Assembly (NCBI GenBank): GCA_003512875.1
Contig: DONZ01000068.1
Location: forward strand, 1 to 6,188
Direction: 5' to 3'
From: Desulfovibrio sp.
Lineage (GTDB): Bacteria; Desulfobacterota; Desulfovibrionia; Desulfovibrionales; Desulfovibrionaceae
DNA length: 6,188 nt
Position numbers and translations under genes: made by a program. Below the pieces are notes generated by a model, which had not been told where the DNA came from, did no database searches, and worked only from the letters and a program-made list of their open reading frames with translations. This document shows, one piece after another, positions 4,329 through 6,188 of this stretch (positions are counted from its first letter, which is position 1; each line of letters begins with the position of its first letter).

Positions 4329-6188
4329 TTGAATATCCATTAACAAAAATGAATGCGTCAGCAGGTTCCGGAAAAACCTATGCTTTGACCAATCAATTTG
4401 TGGATTTGCTTTTTGCAAGCGATCTTGCTCCCTGTGAAAGCTGTAAGCCCGCAGCAAATAAGAAAAAATATAATTTTTCCGAATTGCTGGCGATTACGTT
4501 TACCAATCTTGCAGCCAACCAGATGAAAGAAAAAGTAATTCAAATTTTAAAGCAGTATGCGTTTAAAGAAATACCATGCGCAAGCGAAGAGGAAAAAGAA
4601 GAAAAATCAAAACAAGCCCATGCCATGCTTGAAAGTATTTTCCGGCAATACGGGGCGTTGAATATTCGGACCATCGACAGTTTGCTCAATCAGATTTTAG
4701 GGCTTTTCGCTTTGGAACTCGGATATTCCCCTCATTTTAAAGCAAGTTTCGGTTCCAGGGACTGCATTGACGAACTCTATGCCCGTCTTGCCGAAGAAAG
4801 CCTTGCGAACGAAGAAAGCATGGAAAGCGGAACAATCAATTATGCGCCTGTTTTTCACGAACTTTGCAAAAACGTGTTTGACTCCGATAACTATGACACG
4901 TTTTTTGCCAAACCATCTGTGAAAGAACGGCTTATTAAACTTATCGAATATTCGATTACGCACAATCATTATTTTGTTTTTGATGAAATACGGGAAGCGG
5001 AACAAAATTATGCTTTTTTCCGGCAAGAAAAGGAAAAATGCGCAACTATCATCAAATCGAATTTGGAAAGTCTGCAAAACCTGATAGAGAGCGATGGTAT
5101 CGCCGTGAACGCATTTTTTAAAAAAGCGCTGAAGAATGCGTTTGACGGTGATTTTTCTTCGGCTACCCTGAAAAAAGAAAATTTCAGCCAAGTTCTTTTA
5201 AAAGGAAATAAAGCGGATACAGATGAGGCTTCTTATCTGTATGAGGAATTGAAAAAAAATATTGCGAAAGCCGGTGAAGCACAGTTTTTGTCGGATAGTT
5301 TCCGTTTAAATCTTCCTTTGATGAAACTCAGCCGTGTCATCAATCTTGCCTTGACTCTTTACGAACAAGAAGAACAACGTGTCAATACGCAAAAAATGCC
5401 CCATATCATCGCATGGCTTCTCGGCAAGGAAGAATGCGGTCTGCAAAGCGATTTTCTGGTGCAGAAAAAAGAGGAAGAGCAGCTTGTTTCCGCCGCTTTT
5501 TGCCGTTTGGGAACAAGGCTCAAACATATTTTATACGATGAGTTTCAAGACACAAGCAAGGCGCAATGGAAAGCGTTGAAAGATTTGTCGGCTGAAGCTC
5601 TCGCAAACGGCGGTTCCGTTCTTTTTGTGGGTGATGTGAAGCAGGCTATTTACGGCTGGCGGGGGGGAGATTCTTCTCTTTTTCATAATGCGCCGAAAGA
5701 ATTGATTCCTTACGCCGGTAAGCTGAATGAGGGAAATTTAGCCTATAATTGGCGGAGTGCGGGAAATATCATTCAATGGAACAATGTTTTTTTTAAAAGC
5801 CTGTTGGATTTGGATAAAGGCAATGCATTGGAATTGCTTTTGCCAAATTCCGCGAAAGAGGGGAGTTCGGAAACGCTTTTTGCCGAAATGAAAGAAAGTT
5901 TAAAAGCCGATTATGAATTTATTGAACAAAAAATTCCGGAGAGCCGCAGAGAAAAGACCGAGGGAGAGGGACTTGTCGAGGTTCATTTTTTGCCGGGAGA
6001 AGATTATTTTGATATTGCGGCGCTTGCCCTGCTTCCGGAAATGGTGCGGAATTTATATGAAAAACATAAGGAATACGGCAAAATCGCAATCTTGACAGTG
6101 AAAAACGAACAAGCTTCCCGGGTTTCGCAGGTTCTTTTGAGTCACGGCATTCCCGTTGTCAGCCAAGGCAGTTTGGGCTTGAAAGAAC
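4325..6188 (+). CDS. RecB/AddA-like UvrD-family DNA helicase, N-terminal 621 residues (3' end outside window)
   Basis: This is a superfamily 1A DNA helicase of the type that processes double-strand breaks for RecA-dependent repair. The frame is open from ATG 4325 to the window edge. Motifs in order are Walker A ASAGSGKT (11-18), ITFTNLAANQMKEKV (57-71), NIRTIDSL (113-120, motif Ib), LYDEFQDTS (403-411, motif II), VLFVGDVKQAIYGWRGGD (432-449, motif III) and LAYNWRSAGNII (472-483, motif IV). A segment at 587-613 (IAILTVKNEQ, then LLSHGIPVV) matches the start of domain 2. The roughly 280-residue gap between motifs Ib and II is long for UvrD or Rep and fits RecB/AddA proteins with an enlarged 1B domain. 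The C-terminal helicase motifs and any RecB-type nuclease domain lie beyond the window, so AddA, RecB or a stand-alone helicase cannot be separated. The start overlaps the upstream stop as ATGA, with AAAAGG (4313-4318) six bases ahead, which suggests translational coupling. Residues 80-100 are very Glu/Lys-rich. Confidence 0.92.
   Translation, partial: MIEYPLTKMNASAGSGKTYALTNQFVDLLFASDLAPCESCKPAANKKKYNFSELLAITFTNLAANQMKEKVIQILKQYAFKEIPCASEEEKEEKSKQAHAMLESIFRQYGALNIRTIDSLLNQILGLFALELGYSPHFKASFGSRDCIDELYARLAEESLANEESMESGTINYAPVFHELCKNVFDSDNYDTFFAKPSVKERLIKLIEYSITHNHYFVFDEIREAEQNYAFFRQEKEKCATIIKSNLESLQNLIESDGIAVNAFFKKALKNAFDGDFSSATLKKENFSQVLLKGNKADTDEASYLYEELKKNIAKAGEAQFLSDSFRLNLPLMKLSRVINLALTLYEQEEQRVNTQKMPHIIAWLLGKEECGLQSDFLVQKKEEEQLVSAAFCRLGTRLKHILYDEFQDTSKAQWKALKDLSAEALANGGSVLFVGDVKQAIYGWRGGDSSLFHNAPKELIPYAGKLNEGNLAYNWRSAGNIIQWNNVFFKSLLDLDKGNALELLLPNSAKEGSSETLFAEMKESLKADYEFIEQKIPESRREKTEGEGLVEVHFLPGEDYFDIAALALLPEMVRNLYEKHKEYGKIAILTVKNEQASRVSQVLLSHGIPVVSQGSLGLKE

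Noticed and set aside
4697..5191. Long minus-strand frame (164 codons) in the helicase region
   Set aside because: It is antisense to a continuous helicase frame with conserved motifs; its Phe/Lys-rich translation is what the reverse of Lys/Glu-rich coding sequence gives.
1..6188. Mobile element, defence island, CRISPR, toxin-antitoxin or RNA gene
   Set aside because: No transposase, integrase, terminal repeats, spaced direct repeats, tRNA/rRNA-like sequence or antitoxin-toxin pair was seen; all identified genes are core functions or small lineage proteins.

Overview
The window looks like ordinary chromosomal core DNA from a deltaproteobacterial sulfate/sulfite-reducer relative (Desulfovibrionaceae). 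I base this on the 118-residue minus-strand protein, which I recognise as the Desulfovibrio DVU0772 family, on the character of the FtsY N-terminal region, and on the plant/trypanosome-like phosphofructokinase. Base composition by eye is in the mid-40s % GC. That is low for classical Desulfovibrio and would fit one of the lower-GC gut-associated members of the family. The genus is inference.

Layout: 2-439 (+) is the C-terminal third or so of apolipoprotein N-acyltransferase (lnt), cut by the window edge. It converges on two minus-strand genes: 557-913 (DVU0772-family small protein) and 1049-1525 (unrecognised 158-residue protein). A terminator hairpin reading on the minus strand lies at 445-471. 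The DVU0772-type gene has a near-consensus sigma-70 promoter (936-972) whose -10 sits inside a 20-bp near-palindrome. The 158-residue gene has a Fur-box-like operator (1537-1555) abutting its ribosome binding site. The 151-bp divergent region 1526-1676 separates it from a plus-strand run: ftsY (SRP receptor GTPase, 1677-2972), a 6-phosphofructokinase (3027-4328), and the first 621 codons of a RecB/AddA-like UvrD-family helicase (4325 to the window end). The helicase start overlaps the phosphofructokinase stop by 4 bases (ATGA).

The three plus-strand genes are closely spaced (54 bp, then a 4-bp overlap) and have no terminator between them, so they probably form one transcription unit. They mix protein targeting, glycolysis and DNA repair, so the grouping looks like housekeeping co-transcription rather than a pathway. 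Lnt and FtsY both serve the cell envelope but are not in the same operon.

No stretch above 300 bases lacks a gene. I see no rRNA, tRNA, CRISPR array, insertion sequence, integrase or attachment site. I did not find a convincing undescribed system. The best leads are the two candidate operators in front of the small minus-strand genes and the active-site residues of the phosphofructokinase.
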